NCBI GenBank assembly: GCA_001552935.1
Contig: KQ959674.1
Span: 1 to 39,810, forward strand
DNA from: Umbribacter vaginalis
GTDB taxonomy: Bacteria; Actinomycetota; Coriobacteriia; Coriobacteriales; Eggerthellaceae
Direction of reading: 5' to 3'
DNA length: 39,810 nt
Position 1 is the stretch's first letter, and each line of letters begins with the position of its first letter. This document shows, piece by piece, positions 7,522-16,500 of the stretch. Position numbers and translations under genes: made by a program. The notes under the pieces were generated by a model. The model saw only the letters and a list, made by a program, of their open reading frames with translations. It ran no database searches and was not told the DNA's origin.

Positions 7522-7689
7522 TTAATAAAGAATAATTTTAGAAAGGGTGTAAGGATTCGTTACATCCTTTTTTAAATACAGCATTTGGATTGCTGAAGAG
7601 GGAGTTATTCCCAGCTGATTCAAGATGCTTTCAGTATTTTCTTTAAGTGTGGTATCGATTCGCGCATATACAACATTGGTATTTGCCAT
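7522..7689 (-). pseudogene. RelB/DinJ-family antitoxin, truncated by the island
   Basis: Starts at ATG 7689 on the minus strand with AGGAG upstream. The first 38 residues (MANTNVVYARIDTTLKEN, then ILNQLGITPSSAIQMLY) are a clear RelB/DinJ N-terminus: ribbon-helix-helix, DNA-binding and dimerising. After MLY the normal toxin-binding C-terminus (a stretch of some 45 residues) is missing and is replaced by LKKDVTNPYTL..., read out of island DNA. No RelE/YafQ toxin gene follows. The remnant may still bind its operator, but it cannot neutralise a toxin in the usual way. Confidence 0.75.
7542..7573 (+). terminator. Second terminator at the right edge of the island
   Basis: AAAGGGTGTAA (7542-7552) pairs with TTACATCCTTT (7560-7570) with one G-T pair, followed by more T. 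It lies within the extended reading frame of the broken dinJ gene, right at the composition boundary. Confidence 0.6.
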
Positions 7690-7789
7690 GATATTCACAC
7701 TCCTTTCTGCCTGCATTTTACAAATGATAGCAAGCAATTGAAAGCGAGCGAAAGCAATATATTTATTTCACTGAGATAATCCATCTCAA

Positions 7790-7826
7790 ACTTTTTAACG
7801 ATAGCTCGCTTCTATCGTTAAAAAGT
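7790..7826. repeat. Perfect 15-bp inverted repeat (hairpin)
   Basis: ACTTTTTAACGATAG (7790-7804) and CTATCGTTAAAAAGT (7812-7826) flank a 7-nt loop. The A/T ends would make it a bidirectional terminator. A third copy of the right arm, CTATCGTTAAAA, occurs at 8055-8066. Confidence 0.75.
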
Positions 7827-7850
7827 GCACCCACTATCCATAGTGTGCAC
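7825..7850. repeat. Palindrome adjoining the 7790 hairpin
   Basis: GTGCAC-CC-ACTAT / ATAGT-GTGCAC form an 11-bp stem with a 2-nt bulge and a 2-nt loop. It shares two bases with the preceding hairpin, so the two structures compete or stack. Confidence 0.6.
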
Positions 7851-7892
7851 TCGAAAAAGAACTGACGTACTAGGAGTTCCCTCCATCCATAC

Positions 7893-7910
7893 AGAATCGG
7901 TAACGATTCT
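7893..7910. repeat. Short perfect hairpin
   Basis: AGAATCG / CGATTCT separated by GTAA: 7 bp, loop of 4. Confidence 0.5.
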
Positions 7911-7913
7911 TCA

Positions 7914-7947
7914 CCACACGCACCCACACGCACCCACACGAACCCAA
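7914..7947 (+). repeat. 10-bp tandem repeat (CACCCACACG)
   Basis: Two exact units at 7921-7930 and 7931-7940, with partial units on both sides. The whole stretch 7690-8486 contains no gene that I can support. Confidence 0.6.
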
Positions 7948-8167
7948 AACGCATCGCAAAACGCCCACCCACGGCACACGCGCTCATGGCATTGATGTCA
8001 AAGGCTGATTAGGTGGGTGCAAATTTGCCCTTGTGTAGCAAGGCTTAGCGAGGGCTATCGTTAAAAGGTTTAATGCGAAGTAGCTTTAAGCTTACTTCCC
8101 GAAATTCTAGATGTAATTTTGCCATTTTACTGTCGAATGCTTGTGCGCTCTATTTGCTTATGTTTTG

Positions 8168-8214
8168 GGGAACAAAACAGTGTAAAAATTATAAAACAGT
8201 TCCCTACACTGTTT
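8168..8214. repeat. Alternative inverted repeats upstream of the DUF4097-like gene
   Basis: AAACAGTGTA (8175-8184) pairs with TACACTGTTT (8205-8214). Overlapping arms GGGAAC (8168-8173) and GTTCCC (8199-8204) allow a second fold that excludes the first. It sits about 270 bp before the next start codon, so a role in that gene's leader is unclear. Confidence 0.5.
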
Positions 8215-8441
8215 GATTTCGCATGGTAGGGGCTTGTTGGTTATTCCAGAAAATAAAGTTCCTGAGTTTAAGAAGTGACTTGTTGAGTATTACGAAGGCG
8301 AAAATTTACAGATGAGTGCTTCGTTTATGAGGGAATATTGTTGGAGACATTAAAAGTGTTCTCACTTGTGCTCAGCTTGTAAGGCGGGTAAAGTCTCTTC
8401 TTGTTTAAGCTTATTGTAAAAAACCAATCTTTTGATATTCT

Positions 8442-8447
8442 TATAAT
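8442..8447 (+). promoter_or_regulatory. -10 element, probable promoter of the DUF4097-like gene
   Basis: TATAAT 40 bp before the ATG. The -35 is not convincing. Confidence 0.4.
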
Positions 8448-8486
8448 TAAAGTAAGTAATTTATCATCCACACGAAAGGTGTTTGT

Positions 8487-9089
8487 ATGACACAGCGTAG
8501 GAAGTTTACCGCACATACAAAAGATATTAGCCTAACGGTAAAGAGAGCCGATTCTTTCAATATCAGCTATAGTAATTGCAAAAAAGATATATTCCAAATT
8601 GAAGAAAATCAAAATGGCATAAAGCTTGTTCAAACAGAAGAAGTACCATCGTTTCACTGGTTAAGCTGGCTTAGTAAAGGCGCTCCTGAAGTTATTGTTT
8701 CGCTACCAGAGCATGTTGATGTTTGCGAGATTGAAGCTGAATCGAATCAGGTTTTGATTACTGACATCCAAGTAGACGCGATGTATGCAGAGGTTCATAA
8801 CGGTAAAGTAGAAGCAAGAAACGTTAAGGCAAATGATATTTTCTTGAAGTGCCTTAATGGCTCTGCTGTAGCTGCAAACGTAGAGGCAACAAATGCATGC
8901 ACACTTGATACGCTCAATGGCACGAGTGTTTTAGAGGGAGCAATTACACCAGATGCGTGTGTTGAAGTGGGGTGCGAGAATGGCAGTATTGAAGTTTCCG
9001 AAAAGCATAAAGCTAATTTTGGGTATAAAGCAGACGGACGAGCTCACTACATCGTACATTGTATGAATGGAAAAGCTGTCGTGCAGTAA
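8487..9089 (+). CDS. DUF4097-like beta-repeat protein
   Basis: 200 residues, no signal peptide or membrane segment. The sequence is a series of short beta strands with repeating N-G turns (VHNGKVEARNV, CLNGSAVAANV, TLNGTSVLEGA, CENGSIEVSE, CMNGKAVVQ), the look of the DUF4097/putative adhesin right-handed beta-helix family. The function of these proteins is not established; many sit near envelope-stress regulators. AAAGG lies about 8 bp before the ATG. The last codons and the stop form the first unit of the 13-bp repeat that follows. It stands alone between two gene-poor stretches. Confidence 0.7.
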   Translation: MTQRRKFTAHTKDISLTVKRADSFNISYSNCKKDIFQIEENQNGIKLVQTEEVPSFHWLSWLSKGAPEVIVSLPEHVDVCEIEAESNQVLITDIQVDAMYAEVHNGKVEARNVKANDIFLKCLNGSAVAANVEATNACTLDTLNGTSVLEGAITPDACVEVGCENGSIEVSEKHKANFGYKADGRAHYIVHCMNGKAVVQ

Positions 9090-9196
9090 TAACGTGACGT
9101 AGCAACGCGAGGTAGCAGCATACCATATAACGTGCACTAGCGGCGTGCGGTAACAATACGCAGCAACGACGTGCAGCAACTACGTGCAGTAGCAAC
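9081..9196 (+). repeat. 13-bp degenerate tandem repeat, about nine units
   Basis: Units near GTGCAGTAGCAAC begin at 9081, 9094, 9107, 9120 (12 bp, poor), 9132, 9145, about 9160 (partial), 9171 and 9184. The first unit contains the last codons and TAA stop of the preceding gene. The remaining gap to 9344 shows nothing else. Confidence 0.7.
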
Positions 9197-9344
9197 ATCT
9201 TTTTGGTGTATTTACGCCTCATAGCTGGGTTGATTGCTTGATTTCACAATTGAGTTTGCTCGAAAATTTTGTTGCTATTTTAGACGATATGTTGCCTTTG
9301 TGCTTCATACTTACGCTATCAACTGTCAGCGATAATTCTCAATA

Positions 9345-9363
9345 ACCTTGAATGTAACAAGGT
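9345..9363. promoter_or_regulatory. 19-bp dyad, candidate operator
   Basis: ACCTTG (9345-9350) and CAAGGT (9358-9363) with 7 bp between. The spacing and half-sites resemble operators of MerR-type regulators. It lies 25 bp before a TATAAT (9388-9393). No regulator gene is adjacent, so this is a suggestion only. Confidence 0.4.
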
Positions 9364-9390
9364 CAAAGGATAAAGCTTAGTTTATATTAT

Positions 9391-9462
9391 AATATGAGCG
9401 TTGCAGTTAATGTGAGTGCTGCAGTTAACATGAGCGTTGCAGTTAATGTGAGTGTTGCAGTT
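9391..9462 (+). repeat. 18-bp tandem repeat, four units
   Basis: Units AATRTGAGYGYTGCAGTT at 9391, 9409, 9427 and 9445 differ at only a few positions; a diverged fifth unit runs 9463-9483. It begins inside the TATAAT at 9388-9393, so it would occupy the start of the transcript of the next gene. Confidence 0.85.
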
Positions 9463-9535
9463 TTATAATGTGCCTGTTGCAGGTAAGAGTGCGCCGCGCT
9501 TTGTGTGCGCCTGTGATCGTTGAAAAGGGGAGTAT

Positions 9536-9976
9536 ATGAGTGAGCTCATTGCGCAAATTTGGACGCCTCAAGTGCAGTTTTTCGCAGTAAGCACCATTAT
9601 TTTTTTCGTTTGCTTGTATGCGCTTTCAGTTGTGTGGGTTGCGCGCGATGCCTATGCTCGTGGTTGCTATTGGATTCCCTGGACGCTCGTGGCACTTATT
9701 CCTCTTCTGGGTGTAATTGCGTATTGTTTGTTACGTCCTAGTTTTTATGTAGAAGATTCGCAAGTGCAAGACCTAGCATATGAATTACAGAAACGCCAGC
9801 TTATGCAGTATGGATCGTGTCCGCAGTGTTCGCAACCAATCAATGATACGTTTATTGTTTGTCCGTATTGCGCTGCACCGTTAAAGCACGTGTGCACTCA
9901 GTGCGCAAAACCGCTTGATGTATCGTGGAAGGTGTGTCCGTATTGTGCAACGCCTTGTGCTGATAACAAAAGCTGA
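9536..9976 (+). CDS. Membrane protein with double zinc ribbon
   Basis: 146 residues. Two membrane helices (about 14-34 and 44-66, with a short basic loop RDAYARG between them) are followed by a cytoplasmic part with two treble-clef-like zinc ribbons: CPQC...CPYC (about 97-115) and CTQC...CPYC (about 123-141). The combination of a short PLDc_N-like two-helix anchor and zinc ribbons is common in small membrane proteins of unknown role. The ATG follows GGGGAG at good spacing. No operon partner is seen; the transcript would start in the 18-bp repeat. Confidence 0.75.
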   Translation: MSELIAQIWTPQVQFFAVSTIIFFVCLYALSVVWVARDAYARGCYWIPWTLVALIPLLGVIAYCLLRPSFYVEDSQVQDLAYELQKRQLMQYGSCPQCSQPINDTFIVCPYCAAPLKHVCTQCAKPLDVSWKVCPYCATPCADNKS

Positions 9977-10007
9977 GCTTCCAGCAACGATACGTCCGAC
10001 AACGTCC

Positions 10008-10064
10008 CTGATAGTGTGGTTGAAAACGGGAAGAACGGCGTGGAATAACACTCCGCACTATCAG
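10008..10064. repeat. Long-loop inverted repeat after the zinc-ribbon gene
   Basis: CTGATAGTGTGG (10008-10019) and CCGCACTATCAG (10053-10064) pair over 12 bp with one G-T, around a 33-nt loop. No T run follows, so it is not a standard terminator. Confidence 0.5.
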
Positions 10065-10160
10065 ATTGCAATTGTGTGCCTGCTAACAGTAGGCGAGGCA
10101 CCAGCCTTGTTTCTCATTCAATAGATTGTACGCAATTACCTATGCGATTGTGTTTTAATT

Positions 10161-10190
10161 TTGCGTACTTTATGAAGAACAGGTTATAGT
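10161..10190 (+). promoter_or_regulatory. Candidate promoter of the 2305-residue surface protein gene
   Basis: TTGCGT (10161-10166) and TATAGT (10185-10190), spacer 18 bp. This implies a 5' leader of over 300 nt. Other TATAAT-like hexamers in this AT-rich stretch (for example 10288-10293) make the choice uncertain. The gap 9977-10521 has no coding sequence I can support. Confidence 0.3.
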
Positions 10191-10451
10191 TACTAAAAAT
10201 CAGTTCTAATCAATGTACTTATTGCGTTTTAAAAAATACTGTCCTTATATGTAAATGAAATACAAATTATGGCAAGATCTATTTGTCTATAATCCTTAGT
10301 ATTATAGCTATGGTGTATCGTTATGCATACAGCTTATATCTATAAATAAGCAGTACATACGCATAATTGTAGCTATTAACAACATATTTATATAGTAATT
10401 TTTTTCGCAACTTATAAACTGTTATTTTAAGGAAACTTTAATTGTTGCGCC

Positions 10452-10473
10452 ACCCTAACAAATTTGCTAGGGT
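10452..10473. promoter_or_regulatory. Dyad in the leader of the surface protein gene
   Basis: ACCCTA (10452-10457) and TAGGGT (10468-10473), with a further internal CAAATTTG palindrome. It lies 49 bp before the start codon. It could be a regulator site or an RNA hairpin. Confidence 0.4.
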
Positions 10474-10521
10474 AGTAACGTTAATGCAGTAGCTATGTGA
10501 GGTTAGGGTAAGGATAGTACT

Positions 10522-13500
10522 ATGATTAACGATTATTTTGAGCGTAGTAATTCGCTTGAGAATAACGAAAACTGTTCATTATCGGCAAAAAGCAAAGCGC
10601 GCTGGGGGCGTGCTCATGCGCAAAAGCGCTTAAAGCGTCATGTTGCCACGTCGGCGGTACTGTCTGCTACCTTAGCACTGTCAATGGCTTCTCCTGCTTT
10701 TGCTGCTTTAGAGCATAGCAATGCTGCGAGTGGTGTATCCCAGACACGTGACACGCGTTCAAGTTCTGATACTTCGAGCGCTGGCAACGCTGCTTCGGAA
10801 CAAACTATTCAGCAAATTAAAGATATTGCCGATAAGCTCTTCAAAAATGAAACTATTATTCCGTATCTTATGGGTACCGGCTATATTAAAACAGCTGAGG
10901 GTACAAACTATGATGTAGCGGTGCCTAATGATAAATTGAAGTACATAGGAGGTAAGCAGTATTTAAATGATGCTACACGTATTGCACCAGGATTAATAGA
11001 AGATGCTGTTTTTTACCAAATTTTAAGTGAAGCGGCACGAGCAATAGAAAAAGCTCCTCGCGTAACAGAAAACGAAGCTCGGAACTTCCTTGATACATTA
11101 AAAGGCATTTTGCTTACCTATGGTGTTAAAGACAAAACGTCGCTTCAAGATGATGGCGAGTATTTGTTATTGAGCAAAGCCAAGAACGCGTATAATGTGA
11201 AATTTCAAGAAATGCAACAAGCAGAATATGGTTCTAACATTTATGTACCAACAGGCAAAGAGAACACACAAGCAAAAGAACTTTTTGCACGTGCGGAATT
11301 AGTCAAATGGGGAAATTATTTAGATCTGAATTTTCTTACGGACTCAACGAAAGTTCGCAATGTTTCGTTGGTATACATGGAGCCTTTTCTGAATAAGCGT
11401 TTTAATACAGAGCTTGGACATGTTGGCAACTCTACGAGTGCCGATGGTATCCAGGATGTTGGAAACAACATTTTTACGGTACAAATTCCAGGCGAGTTTT
11501 CGGCTACGCAACTTATGTGTACAATCAAGTACACTGACGCACAGGGAAAGGAACGTAAAGTTGGCCCCGTTGGCATAGATATTGATTATGATGCTGTCAA
11601 TAAAGCTCCTAATATCCACTCGGATGGTCATAATTACATTTCTAGCGAATATGACGAGCAAACAAAAGCTCGTCTTTCGTACTGGATAGTCCGTGGTGAA
11701 GCAATTCTTAAAGGGCTTGATAGAAATAATGCTGAACATAAGCAACGTATCGATGAAATTAACAAAGCCATTCAAGAAATAAAAGAAAATCTTAAGCAGC
11801 CACGGCCATCGTATACCAAGGCGCTTGCATCAGCGGTTCCTATTTATAAAACGGAAATTGCATTTGCCATCTCTAATCATCTTACGGATGTAGTAACTTC
11901 ACATCGTACGATGCTTGCTGAAAAGAATATTATTAACGAGAAAAAATACACCAAAGAGAGCATTGAAACATATAAGCAAAAATTAAATGAGTATGATGCA
12001 GAAGCGAGTAAACACATTCTCGATATATCAAAACTTCTCAAAGATATAAAAGTGTTGGACGATGCAACTACTGGCTCCATTCTTGAATATAACGCTTCTC
12101 GCCTGGAAAATATCGTAAAGCAAGTCGCCAATTTAAAAGAGACAGATTATGACATGCGTTCGTATTATGCCTATAAAATTGCACTTGACGATGCGCAAAA
12201 CTGGCTCAAAACTATAAAGCGTCGCCCACCACTTGATGAAACTGCCGATTATACTTCAAAGTTGCTTACTGCACTTGGAGCATTAAAAGGCAAGCAAGGA
12301 GAAGACAAACCTTTTACAGTTACTGAGCCACAAACTCCTGGTACATCAGGAGAAACGCAACAACAAGATGAAGCTGTAGTTGACGTGGCATTGAATATTA
12401 AGCCAGATGCTGGATCGTTTGTAGTACCAAACTTTTATGAGCCTCAAGGTAAGCTGGACAAAAAGAACCATACTCTTACTATCTATCTTACGAAAGAAGC
12501 AGAGGATAAAGTTAAACAAATAGATTATTCTGGAGCTGGCTCAGTACAAACTACTGCCAAAGTAACAACAGAAGGCGATAGAAAAGTTATTGTTCTTACC
12601 AACTATCGCCTTAATTCCAGCAATGCTATTCCTGCCGATATTGCGTTTACTGTTAATGGTGTAACAAAGTGGAATAATGCTTCTACCATTGCATTTACAG
12701 AACTTGCAGCTATTAAGAAAGAAAAGCAAACAGTAAAAGCACGACTTGAAGCATTAAAGAATGAGTACACAAAAAAAGGGGATGACAATGTGTTAAGCAT
12801 TCTCATTCTTCCCGATACTCAACATAACAAGTTCACGATAGCTCAAGATTTAGAGCCGCTTATTCCTGATGTGCTTATTTCGCGTTCATTAAACGTTGCT
12901 AAAAAAGTAACAACGGTATGTACGACGCTGGAAAAAGATTCTACATTGACTGATGAACAGCGTATGAATCATATTGATACTGCAGAAGACATGCTTAAAA
13001 CCTGCAATCAAGTATTACGCCCTTACAATGAGCTCTTTAAGCAAATTAGTGCTGCTAAAACGCGCGTTGCAGCACTACAAAAATCAGAGCAGGAGAAAAA
13101 AGCAGCATACAATTATATTGACGAAATTCAACGTAACTTTAAGGCTGCAATTTGGTGGAAAGATACCGATTTTAAAAAAGCAAAAGATGAGCTTGAACAC
13201 ATTGAGCAAAAAGCTATCGTAACTACTCAGGCAAGCAATCAATATCAAGCAGCAGTTCAAGAACTTATTACAAAAGCACAAGCACTGTTAAAAGAAAAGG
13301 AAAATAATAAATTCCCTGAAAATACACAGCTTATGTATGCTGCTATTACACAAGCTATGAATGCTGTTCAAACGGTAGATTCTAAGCAAAAACAAGATGA
13401 TGTAACAAAGGCTCTACAAAGCGCCATGGATGCTTTTAGTAACTCGATTAATGCTTCTGACATTTCAACGCTTAAGACACAAGAAGTTAAGGAGCTTGTT

Positions 13501-16500
13501 AAAACAGCATCAAAGCTTGAAATGGGTAATCATCCTGCAGGAGCTTGGGCAGTTCTTCAAGCGCAGATTAATGCAACGCGCGACATGCTTGCTCGTGCCG
13601 ATTCACAAGATGCAGTTGAAACAGCAAAGAAACAACTTGAGCAACAAATTGCTAAATTTAATTCATCTACCAAGAGCGCTGTAACTCCATTAGTGGCGGG
13701 CAAATCGTTTGCAGAGGCTACGTATGTTATTCCTGATAGAACGAGCGATCATGCATTCTTAAACGCAGCGGTTTGGTCAATTGCTAAAATTAGTTACGAT
13801 GGCTCTGCATATAATGCTGTTCTTACGTTAAAACCAGCACTGGATAGACAGGGCATGCCGTATGCTGCTACAACTAAAGTTGAGTACAGCTATAATGGAA
13901 CAGATTGGAAAAGCGCAACTACGCTAACAAGTGATCAGAACGTTTTGCCTGATTATAGTAATAATACGTATGTTACGAGCATCTCTGTGCCGCTGATTGC
14001 TGACAACGTTCTCAACGATAAGCCGGTGCATATTCGCGTTACGTATGTTGAGCGTATAGAAGATCAGCGTGACAATGCTGCTCATAATGAAACTAAGCTT
14101 GATACAGCAGACGTGATTTTTGATTCACAGACCTTAGCTGAATATAAGCCCTTGCATGACACGATTGATCTTAAGAAGCTTGTACAGGCGTACAATGCTC
14201 AACAGTATGGCGTCAATACGCAAATTGCCGAACAGTCGGTTGTAGAAAAGGCAAAGAAGCTTATTGCTAACCCTGATACAGTAAGTGATGTGCAAGAAAC
14301 GACATTGCTTTTACGCCATGGAAATGCTAAACAACCTGTTAAGAAAACTAAAGAGTGGTTGGATGCAGCAAGCGCGATGGCTGTCGTCCTCAAAACGGCA
14401 CAAAACTTTACTCAAGATGCTAGTTTTAAGAAACTACCGCCAGAAAAACAACAGGCTTTCATTGCAAGTATTGAGGAGGCAACGAAGTATATCCTTGCCG
14501 ACTCAACACACTCCAAGGATGAGCTTGACGCAAAACGCGAAGCGCTTAACAGCTTGTATAATGAATTAGTTGAAAAAACGGGAGTTGTAACATTATCGCC
14601 TTTAGAGAGTATGTTGGGTAAGGCGAATAAAATTCAGCAGGGGCGCAAGTCTGACGATGCATGGAATGTCTTTAAGAGTGCATTATTCGAAGTGCAGACT
14701 CAATATTCAAAATGGAGCATTGCGCTACCGACATCACAAGAGATAGTTGCTAAGGAAGTCAATAAGCTGGAAAGTGCAATAAATACGTTCAATAGTACGA
14801 GCGATGAAGCTCTCAATTTAGATGAGTTAAAGAATGATATTACTTCCGCACGTAATTTATTAGCTGCTTCACCGGCTGCACCTCATATGCAACAAATGTT
14901 GAATCAAGCTATTAGTGCTGCAGAGCAGTTTTTGAAAAATGTAGACAACTCAACATCGAAAGCTGATTTGCGTTATCAGCTCACCTTATTGCAAAATGCA
15001 GTGCAAAACTATAAACGCTCTTTGTCGCTTACACCAAATCCAGGTCCTAGCCCTCAGCCAGGTCCTGGCGGATCGGGAACGCAGCCAGGTGGTGGAACAG
15101 AAAATCCACCTGCTCCTGGCCCAGGACCTAACCCACAGAATCCGCAAGATAAGCAAGAATACACAGTGTCGCTGTTTGTGAAAAATAAGGATAAAAATGC
15201 CTTATCAGCTGCAGACCCTTGCGTCTATTGGCGTGGTGTACTTGATCAAGCGAACAATAAAATGTACCTGTCGCTTACTCTTGTTCCAATGTTGAGCAAT
15301 AATCAAAACACCCCAGGTAAATATAATGTTCTTGGCGGTATCACTAATTTAGAATATCAAGTTCCATCAGGTGGTGCTTGGAAAGCCATGAATTTAAGTA
15401 CAAACGACCTGAGAAACATTCCTCAATATAATTTCTCAGCAAGTGCGAAAGGCTATACGTATCCATCAGGTGCTTCTTTAGAGTTACCTGCAGACGCTAT
15501 AGCATCTAATCGTGATACCGTTATTCCTATTCGTGTGCACTATTTTGCGGATGGTCTTGGGGTGTCTGAAGCAGAAGCGCTTTTGTATGTGAGTGGCGAT
15601 ACGCTTACTACGAAAGTACATAACGAGTACTGGAGCTATAGTCGTAAGCATCTTGTAAGTCAACGTGCGTTTATCAAGATGAATAAAATTCCTATTACGG
15701 TAGAAGCAATGAAAAACGCAGTAAACGATGAGCGGAATTATGCTTTAAGCTCGGTAAACGCGATGCGTGCTTATGGCAGATTATTGCTTGCAACAGCAGA
15801 CGCGCTAAAAACATATCCTACCTATAAGAATGCAAGTGACGCCAATAGATCTAAACTAGATACTTTGTATCAACAACTTAAGCCACTTTGTGTAGCCAAT
15901 TCTCAAGCAACAGAGCAACAGATTGCTACAATTGCTGGTGACTTCAAAGCAGTATCGTCACTGATTGTTGAGGCAATGGAGGCGAACGGGTCACTATTGT
16001 CGCAAAGTGGGACAGCTAAAGGTGTAGGAACGCCGTGGTATGAGGCTGCGCCTGAGCCTAATCCATCAGTGCCAGGCGGTAGCGATCCTTCGGTGCCGAC
16101 ACCTCCTCCTGCGCCATTCCCGTCAATCCCTGTGCCACCTGCGCCAATTCCTGGTGGACAAGGCGGCGGCTCACAAGGCGGCACACCAGAGGGTGGTTCG
16201 CAAGGTGGCGGTACGCAGGGCGGCTCTGGCGAACAAACACCTGAAGCGCCGGGCATTGCCTCGCTTGCTAACAACCCACTTCAGCAGCAAGTTCTTGATA
16301 CCGAGCGCGATTTAGTTCCCTTAACAGCAAAGCAATTTGCACCTGTTGTTGAAGCAACACATCCTGTAAAGCCATTTGAGCAGGTAACCAATCGAGTTGC
16401 TGGTGATACGGCAATGGAAACGATGTCCAAAGTTATTGACGAGACATTTAATAAAGCGCGCACGGTTGTTCTTGCAAGCAAGGATGGTTACTGGGATGCG

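Larger units (their letters stand above)
3572..7575. other. AT-rich genomic island carrying an ABC-three-component system
   Basis: Base composition changes sharply directly after the methyltransferase stop codon and returns to the host style near 7575. Genes inside use A/T-ending codons almost exclusively (long AAA, AAT, TTA runs) and are unlike both flanks. The right edge cuts a RelB/DinJ antitoxin gene. The non-coding left part (3731-4078) is extremely AT-rich and holds no recognisable gene. I see no integrase, transposase, terminal inverted repeats or target duplication, so the mechanism of entry is unknown. Confidence 0.7.

Noticed and set aside
3572-7575. Transposon or integrated prophage
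   Set aside because: No transposase, integrase, phage genes, terminal inverted repeats or target duplication could be found at the edges.
7914-7947. Possible CRISPR-like repeats here and at 9391 and 1535
   Set aside because: Units are contiguous tandem repeats of 10, 18 and 21 bp with no spacers and no cas genes.
7763-7987. Minus-strand frame of 74 codons
   Set aside because: It reads through the hairpin cluster, has no ribosome-binding site and does not look like a protein.
9915-10124. Open frame overlapping the end of the zinc-ribbon gene
   Set aside because: Out of frame with the real gene, Arg-rich, no ribosome-binding site.
10498-10516. DtxR/IdeR-like box (AGGTTAGG half-site) before the giant surface protein
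   Set aside because: Only the left half fits the consensus, and it overlaps the ribosome-binding site.
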